This document shows, piece by piece, positions 51,102 through 60,229 of a stretch of 64,000 nucleotides of DNA. The stretch comes from Acetobacter oeni. GTDB taxonomy: Bacteria > Pseudomonadota > Alphaproteobacteria > Acetobacterales > Acetobacteraceae. The stretch lies in the NCBI RefSeq assembly GCF_011516825.1, contig NZ_WOTA01000014.1:1-64000 (forward strand). The letters run 5' to 3'. Each line of letters starts with the position of its first letter. Within the stretch, counting starts at the first letter, position 1. A model generated the notes under the pieces. The model did no database searches. It was not told the origin of the DNA and saw only the letters and a list, made by a program, of their open reading frames with translations. Both the position numbers and the translations under genes were made by a program.

Positions 51102-51884
51102 TTACCGGATCGCGTCCCCGTCAGTACGTAACAGGCTCCAGGGGATAACTGCCCCGTCAAGCCGTCTCACATCCACATTGTAAACAGCGCGCATTGCCGC
51201 ATCAGTCATGATGTCTGCCGGTATCCCGCATCCAACAATGCGTCCTTCGTCCAGCAAAACGACCCGATCACAAAAGCGGGCCGCAAGCGTCAGGTCATGC
51301 AGAACAACCATCACGCCCGTTCCCTTACGCGCCAGATCACGAAACAGGGTCATCACGGACAGAGCGTGAGCAGGATCGAGCGCCGCAATCGGCTCGTCTG
51401 CAATCAGGTATGGAGTCTCTGACGCCAGTGCCCGAGCCAGCAAGACACGCGCCAGTTCCCCGCCAGAGAGCGCGGAAGCGGGACGATTCTTCAGCATTTC
51501 CGTGCCTGTTTCGGCCATCGCACGAAGAATAGCAGCCCGATTCGCCAGATCACAGCCGAATGGCAAGCGTCCAAGAGAAATCAGATCATATACAGACATG
51601 GGCGGCGGCCTGCCTCCATTCTGAGGCACAAAGGCAATATGTCGGGCACGCCGGTTTGGTGAGATCGCGGCAAAAGCCACATTATCCAGTGTAACGCGCC
51701 CGGTATCAGGCAGCCGAAGACCCGCCATTACACGCAGAAACGTACTCTTTCCCGCGCCGTTCGGTCCGATCAGCCCCAGCACTTCACCTTTCCGCGCTTC
51801 CAGCGAAACATCTTTTAATACATCCAGCTTACCAAGGCGGACACATATCCCCGAAGCACGTAGCGCACCTGTCTCCCGACTCAT
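51102..51884 (-). CDS. btuD: Cobalamin/iron ABC transporter ATPase (BtuD-like)
   Basis: A 260-residue protein with Walker A GPNGAGKSTFLRVM (about 38), Q-loop FVPQNGG, signature ALSGGELARVLLARAL (about 137), Walker B YLIADEPIAALDP and H-loop VVLHDLTLAARFCD. The start overlaps the permease stop. As the last gene of a riboswitch-headed operon, it is most likely dedicated to vitamin B12 or cobinamide uptake. Confidence 0.85.
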   Translation of the reverse strand: MSRETGALRASGICVRLGKLDVLKDVSLEARKGEVLGLIGPNGAGKSTFLRVMAGLRLPDTGRVTLDNVAFAAISPNRRARHIAFVPQNGGRPPPMSVYDLISLGRLPFGCDLANRAAILRAMAETGTEMLKNRPASALSGGELARVLLARALASETPYLIADEPIAALDPAHALSVMTLFRDLARKGTGVMVVLHDLTLAARFCDRVVLLDEGRIVGCGIPADIMTDAAMRAVYNVDVRRLDGAVIPWSLLRTDGDAIR

Positions 51885-52885
51885 ACCCCCGTCCGCCTTA
51901 GTCGGATAACCCGCCAGAAAAAGAGCGGCGCTCCGCCAACCGCCGTCAGAACACCGACGTGCAGTTCGGAACTGGTGGGAATCACGCGCGCAAGTTCATC
52001 TGCCAACAGGAGCAAAACTGCTCCACCGAGAAATGATGGAACCAGCAGCCGGGCAGGACGGTGTCCCGTAAAAGGGCGCAGCAGATGCGGCACCACCAGG
52101 CCAATAAATCCAATTGCTCCGGATACCGCGACACTGGACCCCACGGCCAGCGCAGCCCCGACAACGACCCGACTCTGCACTCCAAACAGTCCATCAAGCC
52201 GAAATCCCAGACTCTCCGCCACGTCTTCGCCGAGCGTCAGCGCATCCAGCGTCCGGGCCGTGGAAAACATCAGCCCGCAGCCGGCAACAATCCCCGGCAG
52301 ACACAGCCAGACATGCGTCATCGTACGATCTGCCAGAGACCCCATAAGCCAGTGCATAATTTCAAAGGATGCATAAGGACTCGAAACCAGATTTAGCGTC
52401 AGCGAGGTCATGGCAGCGAAGAAACTGGTCAATGCAGCCCCGGCAAGCAACAGCGCCATCGTTCCGCCCTGTCCGGCCAGCCCCAGCAGCAACACAACAG
52501 CCAGCAACGCCCCGGCAAGCCCCCCTGCGGGCAGCGCAAGACCGATACCAGCCGAAAGCCCTGTATAAAACACCACCACCGCACCGAGCGCCGCACCGCC
52601 GGAAACGCCGAGCAACGCCGGATCGGCAAGCGGATTTCGCAGATATCCCTGCAGAACGGCGCCGCACAGTCCGAGTGTGCCACCGATCAGAACCGCAAGC
52701 AGAGCCCGCGGCAGACGAAGCTGTCCAAGAATGATCGCTCCGACAGAATGACGTCCATCAAGCAGATCTCTGAAAGCTGCCGGAATATCAAGAGATGATT
52801 CTCCCCAGAACAAAGCGGCAACAAACAGTGCAGCCAGCCCCGAGGACAGGACCAGAATCAGACGAAAATCCGGATGACGAATCAC
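51881..52885 (-). CDS. btuC: Cobalamin/iron ABC transporter permease (BtuC-like)
   Basis: A 334-residue, ten-helix FecCD-family membrane protein. It has LGQLRLPRALLAVLIGGTLG, LCGAVLQGYLRNPLADPALL, SGGAALGAVVVFY, LGEDVAESLGFRL (coupling region) and SGAIGFIGLVVPHLLRPFTG. It pairs with the BtuD-like ATPase. Both ends overlap neighbours by four bases, indicating one tightly coupled operon. Confidence 0.88.
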   Translation of the reverse strand: MIRHPDFRLILVLSSGLAALFVAALFWGESSLDIPAAFRDLLDGRHSVGAIILGQLRLPRALLAVLIGGTLGLCGAVLQGYLRNPLADPALLGVSGGAALGAVVVFYTGLSAGIGLALPAGGLAGALLAVVLLLGLAGQGGTMALLLAGAALTSFFAAMTSLTLNLVSSPYASFEIMHWLMGSLADRTMTHVWLCLPGIVAGCGLMFSTARTLDALTLGEDVAESLGFRLDGLFGVQSRVVVGAALAVGSSVAVSGAIGFIGLVVPHLLRPFTGHRPARLLVPSFLGGAVLLLLADELARVIPTSSELHVGVLTAVGGAPLFFWRVIRLRRTGV

Positions 52886-53868
52886 TGGCCTGCCTTCAGC
52901 GCCTGACGTGCGCGCACAAGTGCAACAAGCGCATCAAGTGTTTGAGGCAGGCCGCACAGCCAGCGGGCCGCCGGAATAACCAGACGATGAGGTCCTTCGA
53001 ACGTACTTCGCAAAGCCGGATTATCGAGCATGGATCTGGCAAGAGAAACGTCCGCACCGGCGGGGTCGGACACCAGCAGATCCGGATGCGCCGCGATCAG
53101 GATCTCCAGCGGTACGCTCCGCGTATATCCATTACCCTGCGTGGCAGTGAAATTCCTGAACCCTGCATGACGAAGCACATCGTCAGGAAGCGATCCCTTG
53201 CCAGTGATATAACCGTTCTCCGTATAGATTGCAGCAACCGGTGCATCGCTCCTAACCGGTAAGGACAGGCTGGCGAGCCGCTCATTAAACACCTGGATTA
53301 CGGCTTCCCCACGCGCGGAAGCGCCGAGCAGTTCCGCCATACGTCTGATTTGATCCGGAATTTCAGAAAGGCTGTTCACAGGCGGAAATTTTACCACGCG
53401 CACGCCAACGGACTGCGTGGCAAACGAAGCTGTCGTCGTCGTATAATCTCCCCCAAGAACCAGATCGGCTCTTTGCGTCAGGAGTGTCTCCGTTCCCGAA
53501 TGTATTACAGGAAAACGTTTTGCTTCCTGACAAAGAACCGAAACGGAACAGTCACGTGCCAGCGACGTTATGCCGGCAACCTGCTCCGGTTCTGCGAGCA
53601 TCATCAGCAACTGATCCGTGCAGAGATTGAGGGAGATCACCCGTGAGGGCGCTTTTGCCTGCAGACCAGAAGAAAACAGTCCACAGATCAGAAAAAGAAG
53701 CATGAGAGCAGAAAAACTTCTGATCAGAAAAGAAAATAGCGGACATCTGCCAGACGGGAACCACAGATTTCCGCACCTTGGTCTGTGCAACATAACGGTA
53801 TCCCGAGCCCCGCGATCTCTGGCGGGTCTCAGCCAGATGCCCTGAACAGTCATGGACAAACGCATCAC
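52882..53868 (-). CDS. btuF: Periplasmic binding protein for cobalamin/iron complexes (BtuF-like)
   Basis: A 328-residue frame; the start may be further in (MLHRPRCGN). The hydrophobic segment FSALMLLFLICGLFSSGLQA is the signal peptide. The mature part begins APSRVISLNLCTDQLLMMLA, then GGDYTTTTASFATQ, and shows the two-lobed BtuF/FhuD-like fold with a long linking helix (IPDQIRRMAELLGASARGEA). It starts eight bases after the receptor stop. Ligand is inferred from the upstream riboswitch. Confidence 0.82.
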   Translation of the reverse strand: MMRLSMTVQGIWLRPARDRGARDTVMLHRPRCGNLWFPSGRCPLFSFLIRSFSALMLLFLICGLFSSGLQAKAPSRVISLNLCTDQLLMMLAEPEQVAGITSLARDCSVSVLCQEAKRFPVIHSGTETLLTQRADLVLGGDYTTTTASFATQSVGVRVVKFPPVNSLSEIPDQIRRMAELLGASARGEAVIQVFNERLASLSLPVRSDAPVAAIYTENGYITGKGSLPDDVLRHAGFRNFTATQGNGYTRSVPLEILIAAHPDLLVSDPAGADVSLARSMLDNPALRSTFEGPHRLVIPAARWLCGLPQTLDALVALVRARQALKAGQ

Positions 53869-53875
53869 CGTTTTG

Positions 53876-56017
53876 TCAGTAAGTCAGCGTAAACCCGGCG
53901 TAACCACTTCGTCCGGGCTGAAGATAGCCTATCGCCTGTTCATACTGACGATTCAGCAGATTATCGGCGCGAGCGAAAACAGAAACATACCGGTTAATTT
54001 TATAATTCGCAGCAATGTCGATCGTGAAATATCCGTGTCCCTTCGCACAGATGCTGCATGTTTCATAGCCGACGACCGGGAGATCCCGCCAGCCGCTCGT
54101 GTAAAGAATATTCCCTGAAAATGTCAGATCGCGGACAGGGGTCCATGTCGTGTTGAAATTGAATTTATGTTGCGGACGACGCTGTAAAACCGCACCGCTC
54201 TCTTCATCCCGCGCATGCGTCCAAGTGTAATTCAGATTAAACTCCAGCGTCTCCAGAGCTTTCCAGTTCAGAAACGCCTCCACACCGTACATGCGGGCCT
54301 TCGCAACATTAGCCGACGAATAGATATAGTTGCCGGAGGAGTCGATCGCGAGAGTGGAATCGATCAGGTTTTTCACCCGGTTATCATACCAGGTCGCTCC
54401 GAAATTCAGATGATTATGCAAAAGCTTCTGCTCAATACCGGCATCATAGCCAATGAGCTTCTCCGCTTTCAGATTCGGGTTCCCCAGCTCCGCATATCCG
54501 GACCCGACCTGCTTCGCAAACAGCTGATAAAGCGAAGGGCCATGAAACCCCGAACCCGCACTGGCCTTTATAATCGTTCCTGTTCCCGGAACATGGATTG
54601 CCGGCGCCACACGCCAGGTCACATGATTACCATACCGCGAATTCGCATCGTAACGGACGTTCGCCGCACCATAGAGAATTTTGTTCCAGTTTCCCTGATA
54701 CTGTCCGTATCCGGCCGTCGTATCCATGCTGGCGGAATTATTATAACCCGGATCCCAGGAAGCACTCGAGGTGTGACTCGTGTTGAACGTATCATGAAAA
54801 TGTTCGGCGCCAATCAGCACAGAACCATACTGTTTCAAATTGAACGTGCCGTGCCAGTCAATTTTCAGACGATCTGATCTGTAATAATCCGGATCAGGGT
54901 TGAGTGCACTCCCGTAATCCGTTCCCGTTTCTGTCCAGCGATTGCGCGTCGTCATATATCCAAGGCCGATTACCTGATCGAAAAATCCACCACCAGACAC
55001 CAGATGCGCCGTTCCACGCACAATCGCCTCGTTCTTATTATTCTGCTCTCTGACATTCGAGTCACCGTATTCGTTCTCGCTCTGGAGATCATAAACCGAA
55101 TACGTGTGGTAATTGCTCTGAATCAGCCGCGTCGTCAGGCCAAGATCAAAATTATTCGTTACATCGTAACCCAGACGGATATTGGCCGTCCGGTTGTCAT
55201 TACGATTGTTTTTACGCCGCTGCTCTCTGTCAGCATCGTAATATCTCTCGACATAACGGGGGATACTGTTGAACCCGTCCATCCGATAATGCGACAGTTC
55301 AACATTATAATGAAACCGCCCCGCACTGCCCCGCGCGCCCAGCACCTGATTGAACGTGCCGTATTCACCACCCTCGATCCGGACAAATGGCGTAAACCGC
55401 CCCTGCCCCTGGGCTGTCGTGATATCAATCACACCTGCCATTGCGTCCGCGCCGTAAAGACCACTCTGCGGTCCGCGCAGGATCTCGATCCGTCCCATTC
55501 CGTCCGTCGCGAACTGCGCGGGGTCAAACGCATTATTGGTCGCACTGCCGTCATTGATATCCATGCCGTCCAGCCGGACTTTGACTTCGTTCGCATTCGT
55601 ACCACGCATAATAATGGATGTCGTGGCACCCGGCCCACCGGACTGCACCACATTCATCCCGACCTGACGCTCCAGAATATCCGTCAACGCACGCCGCTGC
55701 TGCGTCTGGATCTGCTGTTCGGTAATGATCGTCATGCTGGTGCCGATCTCATCCACCGAAGTCGGGTGCCGCGCAGCACTGACACTGATCTGCTCGGGGA
55801 GGCCTGTATTGCCCACAATTACCGTTGTCTTCGACTTTGTACCCTGCGACAGACCGCTCTGGATTTTACCCGCCTGTAATTTTCCTGTCTGCGCAACAAC
55901 CTGTCGCGACTGCTTCTTTATACCCGCTTCCTGAACAGAAACATCGGCACGGGCTTCATGCAGTCCCATGACAGGAAGAATGGTCGAAGCAATCAGAAGT
56001 TTACGAAAAACAGACAT
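53876..56017 (-). CDS. btuB: TonB-dependent cobalamin receptor (BtuB-like)
   Basis: A 713-residue protein. After a signal peptide (LLIASTILPVMGLHEARA) a TonB-box-like region and plug are visible: EQISVSAARHPTSVDEIGTS, ALTDILERQVGMNVVQSGGP, IIMRGTNANEVKVRLDGMDI and GRIEILRGPQSGLYGADAMA. It has the N-terminal GxxT-x-ILRG pattern of BtuB-type receptors and ends YAGFTLTY with an aromatic residue. It carries cobalamins across the outer membrane and is followed by the btuF-btuC-btuD-like genes. Confidence 0.85.
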   Translation of the reverse strand: MSVFRKLLIASTILPVMGLHEARADVSVQEAGIKKQSRQVVAQTGKLQAGKIQSGLSQGTKSKTTVIVGNTGLPEQISVSAARHPTSVDEIGTSMTIITEQQIQTQQRRALTDILERQVGMNVVQSGGPGATTSIIMRGTNANEVKVRLDGMDINDGSATNNAFDPAQFATDGMGRIEILRGPQSGLYGADAMAGVIDITTAQGQGRFTPFVRIEGGEYGTFNQVLGARGSAGRFHYNVELSHYRMDGFNSIPRYVERYYDADREQRRKNNRNDNRTANIRLGYDVTNNFDLGLTTRLIQSNYHTYSVYDLQSENEYGDSNVREQNNKNEAIVRGTAHLVSGGGFFDQVIGLGYMTTRNRWTETGTDYGSALNPDPDYYRSDRLKIDWHGTFNLKQYGSVLIGAEHFHDTFNTSHTSSASWDPGYNNSASMDTTAGYGQYQGNWNKILYGAANVRYDANSRYGNHVTWRVAPAIHVPGTGTIIKASAGSGFHGPSLYQLFAKQVGSGYAELGNPNLKAEKLIGYDAGIEQKLLHNHLNFGATWYDNRVKNLIDSTLAIDSSGNYIYSSANVAKARMYGVEAFLNWKALETLEFNLNYTWTHARDEESGAVLQRRPQHKFNFNTTWTPVRDLTFSGNILYTSGWRDLPVVGYETCSICAKGHGYFTIDIAANYKINRYVSVFARADNLLNRQYEQAIGYLQPGRSGYAGFTLTY

Positions 56018-56145
56018 GGCATTCGGGTCTCGCGGTCACGTTAGTTGCCACAAGAGCGCGCAATCTCCGGCCAGAGAAACAAAGAAGCCAAAAGACATTG
56101 CCCGTCGGAACACCCCGTCCAACGCTTCCTGGTCGCAACCAATAT

Positions 56146-56342
56146 CGACGGCAGGTTTCCTGGCTTACGATCTGTCTCCGCGCATAGCCTTCCCGGGAAC
56201 AGTGCTTATCCCAGTGGCCCCGGACCATCATGTCCGGCGTTACGTCGGTGTATCGCTTACAGTTGCGGGGACAGCTGCAGCTTCAGACGTCTCCGTCTGT
56301 TCTGCATTCCCTTTTGACCCCGCATCGCGGGGCACCGTCAAA
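56146..56342 (-). promoter_or_regulatory. Cobalamin (AdoCbl) riboswitch
   Basis: On the minus strand the leader contains GGTGCCCCGCGATGCGGGG, GGGAATGCAGAACAG, CTGCAGCTGTCCCCGCAACT, GTAAGCG, GCCACTGGG, GGGAAGGCT and AGCCAGGAAACCTGCCGTC. These are the ordered conserved blocks of the cobalamin aptamer, including the B12 box. It ends about 128 bases before the receptor start, leaving room for an expression platform. High cobalamin would be expected to switch the uptake operon off. Confidence 0.93.
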
Positions 56343-56384
56343 ACGGCTTATCTCTATTTCGAGTGGTTGCTGTCAAGGAACAGA

Positions 56385-57680
56385 TCAGAGGTGCTGCCAG
56401 GGTTGCAGCCCAACAGATGCGTCCCGACGTTTACGCCGCTCCGTCGGACGCTCATCGGCCGGCGGGGGCAACATCGCAAGATAGTCACTCAGCAGCGATG
56501 ATGGCTGTGAGCTGTCCACCAGAGACTCCGCCGTTCGCATCCGCTCCACCAGCGACAACCCCAGATGAGTATCTTCCAGAAAATAAGCCGCCATCCGTTC
56601 AGGGCCTGCCCGGTAATCCGCCGGACGGGAGAGAGCGCCTCCGATCGTCGCAAGATTACGCAGCCGCCGATTACCGCGCTCAAATGCCACCATCAGAGAA
56701 TCCGGCCAGGATGAACGCGGCCAGCTGACCAGCAGATCCTCTGCGGTGACAAGATCGAATTGCAAACGGCTGGCCCGTGCCGCAGCTGTTTTCAGCTTCG
56801 CAGCCGCAAGCATATGAACAGAACAGCGGTTCGCGAAATTCACCAGCGAGAGAACAGTGGCCAGATCCGGCACATCAAGCCAGAGCGTGGTCCGTCGTGT
56901 TTTACGCGAAAGCGCGACCTCTCCCTGAAGCTCTCTCACAACCGTCTCGCACCGCGCTTCAAAAAGCGGAAAAATCTCAGCCAGCGCATCGTCGCAAACG
57001 CCGACATAGCGTCCTTTTTCCGCAAATGACAAAGCAACAGCACGGGCAGCCGGCAGAACAACGTCGATTTCGTTACGTGACGCCAGCAGGAGCGGCATCG
57101 CAAATGCCCAGGCCGTCAGTCCGGCACGAGCAATCCGGGTCAGCGTCGTTAACAGTTCATCCCGGTCGACAACAGTCGGCACCGGACTGCTTCCTCTGGG
57201 AAGCAGTAGCGAAGCCTCCGCAAAAATGACCGCCAGCGACGGCAGCAAACCACAGATCTCACTGGTTTTCATTCCCGCCGTATCCGCCATTTCCTCCAGA
57301 ACAGGAGCCGGCACCGGGCGTGACAGCACATCCGCAGCGCGAGCCCGGAGCAGCTCACCGGCACGCTGCACAGGATCAGCCCATTCCGGTTCGGCAAGAG
57401 GATCGCGGTCTGGAAGCGTGCCACCGTCACCCGATGCAATGAGCCGCATGACCAGATCGGCATCCGGGCAGCAATCGAGAATCCAGATCGTCAGCGGTGT
57501 GGTCAGTGTATCAGGGATATGCGCCCTCGCTTCTTTTAGCGAACCGCGCCATTGCGTCGTGGGGACAATAAGCGGCCAGAGTGGCCGGAACAGCAGATCG
57601 ACAGGCGCCGTGCCCGGACCTGCGACAGAGATAGCCCGATCAGAATCCGAAACGTCGGTGAGAAATGATGCAGAAAGCAC
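56385..57680 (-). CDS. Protein of unknown function, second gene of an orphan pair
   Basis: A 431-residue protein starting with GTG one base after the stop of the 57682 gene, so the pair is coupled. The sequence is helical and Leu/Ala/Arg-rich, with no signal peptide. A hydrophobic segment LTAWAFAMPLLLASRNEIDV lies mid-way. ILDCCPDADLVMRLIASGDG is near the N-terminus and RPADYRAGPERMAAYFLEDT near the end. I recognise no domain. Downstream lies the cobalamin riboswitch leader, with no obvious functional link. Confidence 0.6.
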   Translation of the reverse strand: MLSASFLTDVSDSDRAISVAGPGTAPVDLLFRPLWPLIVPTTQWRGSLKEARAHIPDTLTTPLTIWILDCCPDADLVMRLIASGDGGTLPDRDPLAEPEWADPVQRAGELLRARAADVLSRPVPAPVLEEMADTAGMKTSEICGLLPSLAVIFAEASLLLPRGSSPVPTVVDRDELLTTLTRIARAGLTAWAFAMPLLLASRNEIDVVLPAARAVALSFAEKGRYVGVCDDALAEIFPLFEARCETVVRELQGEVALSRKTRRTTLWLDVPDLATVLSLVNFANRCSVHMLAAAKLKTAAARASRLQFDLVTAEDLLVSWPRSSWPDSLMVAFERGNRRLRNLATIGGALSRPADYRAGPERMAAYFLEDTHLGLSLVERMRTAESLVDSSQPSSLLSDYLAMLPPPADERPTERRKRRDASVGLQPWQHL

Positions 57681-57681
57681 G

Positions 57682-58734
57682 TCAGACTATCCTTGCGTCC
57701 AGGGCGATTTCCGTTCGGAGCATCCGTTCATTTCGTTCTGAAAGATATGTCACGTAATCGATTTCCCGCGGCCAGCCGGACAACACTGGACGCACTGCTC
57801 CAACACCTGGCGCATCATACTTGCCGGCGCTGTTTTTATGACCAAGAACCTGTGCAAGAGCAGCAAGATCCGCGACGGCATGTGCCCGACAGGGCGCATG
57901 CCGGATCTCCTGTGCCATCAGACAAAAACGAACCCAGCCGGCAAGTATCCCCAGTTCAGCGGCGAACGGATTACGTGCCGGGATCAGGCCGGTAAGACGC
58001 CCCGGCGTAAGCAGATAATCAGCCACGCCCGCATAAAACCCCTCAATCTGACTCAGCGCATGTTCAGCGAGCCGGACACATCGCCCCGCGCTGCTGCCGT
58101 TGTAATCTCCCGGCAGGATTTCCGGCAGGCCGCCGATTACCTTCCGCAACAGCGCAAGCCTGGGCGGAACCCGGGCAGCCAGAGCAGTCACCCGCTCCTG
58201 TCCGCCTGCACCGCTCTTCGGACCAGAAGGACGACGAAAAACCGATACCGCATGCAGCGGATTCAGACCGGTCTGAATCAGCGCACTGACGAGCCAGTCC
58301 GGAAGGTCTGAAGCGGCTCCGCGACGAAAAAATGTCGTGGCAATCTGGTTACGCAACGTATGCTGGCGGCACGCTTCAATTGCCCCGGTTTCCCGGGCAA
58401 TGACCCGTGCCTCACGACCGGCAAACCCCGAAAGCGCAACAGCCAGGACATTGTCCCGAACATCATTCACCCGCGCCGGCTTCAGAGCGATACTCCGACG
58501 GATCATCACTCTGTCAAAGGCAGAAGGAACGAACCCGAAATCATCGAGCCGGTCCGGCGGCGCAACCAGCACTCCGGCTCCGAGCGGATTGGGCAGAAGA
58601 AGCTCTGCCGGCCGCACCGGATGAACCCGCAGCATCAGCCCGCCGAAGAGGGGACTGGTCGTCGGAAGAAAGATGGAGAGAGCCGGCGTTATTGATGCCG
58701 TCTGAATTTTCTGCGATTCAAGAACGCTCTCCAT
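57682..58734 (-). CDS. Protein of unknown function, first gene of an orphan pair
   Basis: A 350-residue protein; a later Met (MLRVHPVRPAELLLPNPLG) is another possible start. Helical, basic and cytoplasmic in appearance, with LDDFGFVPSAFDRVMIRRSI, HTLRNQIATTFFRRGAASDL, ARVPPRLALLRKVIGGLPEI and a C-terminal WPREIDYVTYLSERNERMLR. No catalytic motif stands out. It is divergent from rsmB, and the 57680 gene follows directly. It might be a lineage-specific regulator or structural protein; that is speculation. Confidence 0.6.
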   Translation of the reverse strand: MESVLESQKIQTASITPALSIFLPTTSPLFGGLMLRVHPVRPAELLLPNPLGAGVLVAPPDRLDDFGFVPSAFDRVMIRRSIALKPARVNDVRDNVLAVALSGFAGREARVIARETGAIEACRQHTLRNQIATTFFRRGAASDLPDWLVSALIQTGLNPLHAVSVFRRPSGPKSGAGGQERVTALAARVPPRLALLRKVIGGLPEILPGDYNGSSAGRCVRLAEHALSQIEGFYAGVADYLLTPGRLTGLIPARNPFAAELGILAGWVRFCLMAQEIRHAPCRAHAVADLAALAQVLGHKNSAGKYDAPGVGAVRPVLSGWPREIDYVTYLSERNERMLRTEIALDARIV

Positions 58735-58848
58735 AGGTGCCGTGCTATCCTGTCTGCCAATATCGAAACGCGGTCATGCCAAAACGGGCTTGGCATCAGG
58801 ACGAATGACGTGTCATGTCCTCGCCAAAGCACATTCAGACCGGGAACG

Positions 58849-60219
58849 ATGAACATTCCGTCAAGCGAATCACAGAAGCCGAAACGTCCCGCTCGGGGCC
58901 ATAACGCAGGATCACCAAAAAACCGTAACCGGAAAGGCAGCCGCCCCGCCCCCGTTACAAGCCCGGACCCGACGCGCGACATTGCCTTCGATATTCTCCG
59001 CGGCGTGATCGAAAACCGCCGGATGCTGGAGACCACCCTTTCCCGTTCTCCCGATGCAAAAACTGCGGACCCGCGTGACCGCGCCGCCGCCCATCGGCTG
59101 GCTGCCGCAGCCTTGCGTCACCTCGGCACCCTTTCCGCCGTGCTGGAACCTTTCCTGCGTAAAGAACCGCCCGAGCCCGTCCGTGCTGCCCTGCTGCTCG
59201 GCGCGGCGCAGCTCCTCTTCCTGGAGACTCCACCCCACGCCGCCGTCGGCACCACAGTCGACCTGATGCGCCGTCGCGGCCTCACGCCGTTTGCCGGCCT
59301 CTCCAACGCAGTCATGCGCAAAGTCGCAGCCGGTGGCGCTGGCCTGCTCGAAGGACTCGATCAGGACCGTCTCAACATTCCCCCCTGGCTCTGGTCTTCC
59401 TGGAAAACCCTTGGCCCCGGCGTAGCTCGTGCCATCGCGCGCGCTTTGTCACATGAAGCCGCTCTGGACCTCACCCTCCGTCCAGGCGTAGCAGCGCCCG
59501 AAGGCGGCGAAGTTCTGCCGACCGGCTCCATCCGTCTTCCGGCCGGAACCCGCGTGACAGAACTTCCCGGCTTCATGGAAGGCGACTTCTGGGTTCAGGA
59601 CGCTGCCGCGACCCTCCCGGCCCGTCTCCTCGCCGTTAAATCCGGCGAACACGTCGCCGATCTCTGCGCCGCACCAGGCGGAAAAACTGCTCAGCTCGCC
59701 ATCACAGGAGCCCGGGTCACAGCCCTCGAACGCGACCCGAACCGCCTTGAACGTCTGAAACAAAACATGGAACGCCTCAGGCTCGACGTCACCACCGTCT
59801 GCACCGATGCCGCTACCTGGCAGCCTGACGCGCCACTGGACGCCGTCCTCCTTGATGCCCCCTGCTCCGCCACCGGCACGGCAAGACGTCATCCCGACGC
59901 CCTCTGGATCAAACGGCCCCGCGATCTCGCAGCTCTGAACGAAGCTCAGGATTCTCTTCTCGTCGCTGCCGCCCGGATGCTGAAACCGGGAGGGCGCCTC
60001 GTCTACGCGGTCTGCTCCCTTCAACAGGAAGAAGGCCCCGATCGCGTCCGGGCCGCTGAAAAATACGGCCTGAAATCCGATCCGATCCGACCGAACGAGC
60101 TTGCCGATCTTCCGGAAGCCCTCACCCCGGAAGGCTGGTTACGCACCCACCCCGGCATGTGGCCGGATCGCGGTGGCATGGATGGCTTTTTTGCCGCCCG
60201 CTTTGTGAAAGCATCCTGA
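58849..60219 (+). CDS. rsmB: 16S rRNA m5C methyltransferase (RsmB-like)
   Basis: 456 residues from MNIPSSESQKPKRP; an upstream ATG at 58810 is less likely. A basic disordered leader precedes an N-terminal NusB-like RNA-binding domain (DIAFDILRGVIENRRMLETT through LSNAVMRKV). The methyltransferase has SAM motif VADLCAAPGGKTAQLAI (about 285), ALERDPNRLER, catalytic-loop LLDAPCSATGTARRHPD with Cys, and VYAVCSLQQEEG with the second Cys. It methylates a cytosine of 16S rRNA (C967 in E. coli). Confidence 0.93.
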   Translation: MNIPSSESQKPKRPARGHNAGSPKNRNRKGSRPAPVTSPDPTRDIAFDILRGVIENRRMLETTLSRSPDAKTADPRDRAAAHRLAAAALRHLGTLSAVLEPFLRKEPPEPVRAALLLGAAQLLFLETPPHAAVGTTVDLMRRRGLTPFAGLSNAVMRKVAAGGAGLLEGLDQDRLNIPPWLWSSWKTLGPGVARAIARALSHEAALDLTLRPGVAAPEGGEVLPTGSIRLPAGTRVTELPGFMEGDFWVQDAAATLPARLLAVKSGEHVADLCAAPGGKTAQLAITGARVTALERDPNRLERLKQNMERLRLDVTTVCTDAATWQPDAPLDAVLLDAPCSATGTARRHPDALWIKRPRDLAALNEAQDSLLVAAARMLKPGGRLVYAVCSLQQEEGPDRVRAAEKYGLKSDPIRPNELADLPEALTPEGWLRTHPGMWPDRGGMDGFFAARFVKAS

Positions 60220-60229
60220 GAACGTCACC

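Noticed and set aside
55004-55879. 291-codon rightward frame over the BtuB-like gene
   Set aside because: Antisense shadow of the receptor; Ile/Arg-rich with no recognised domain.
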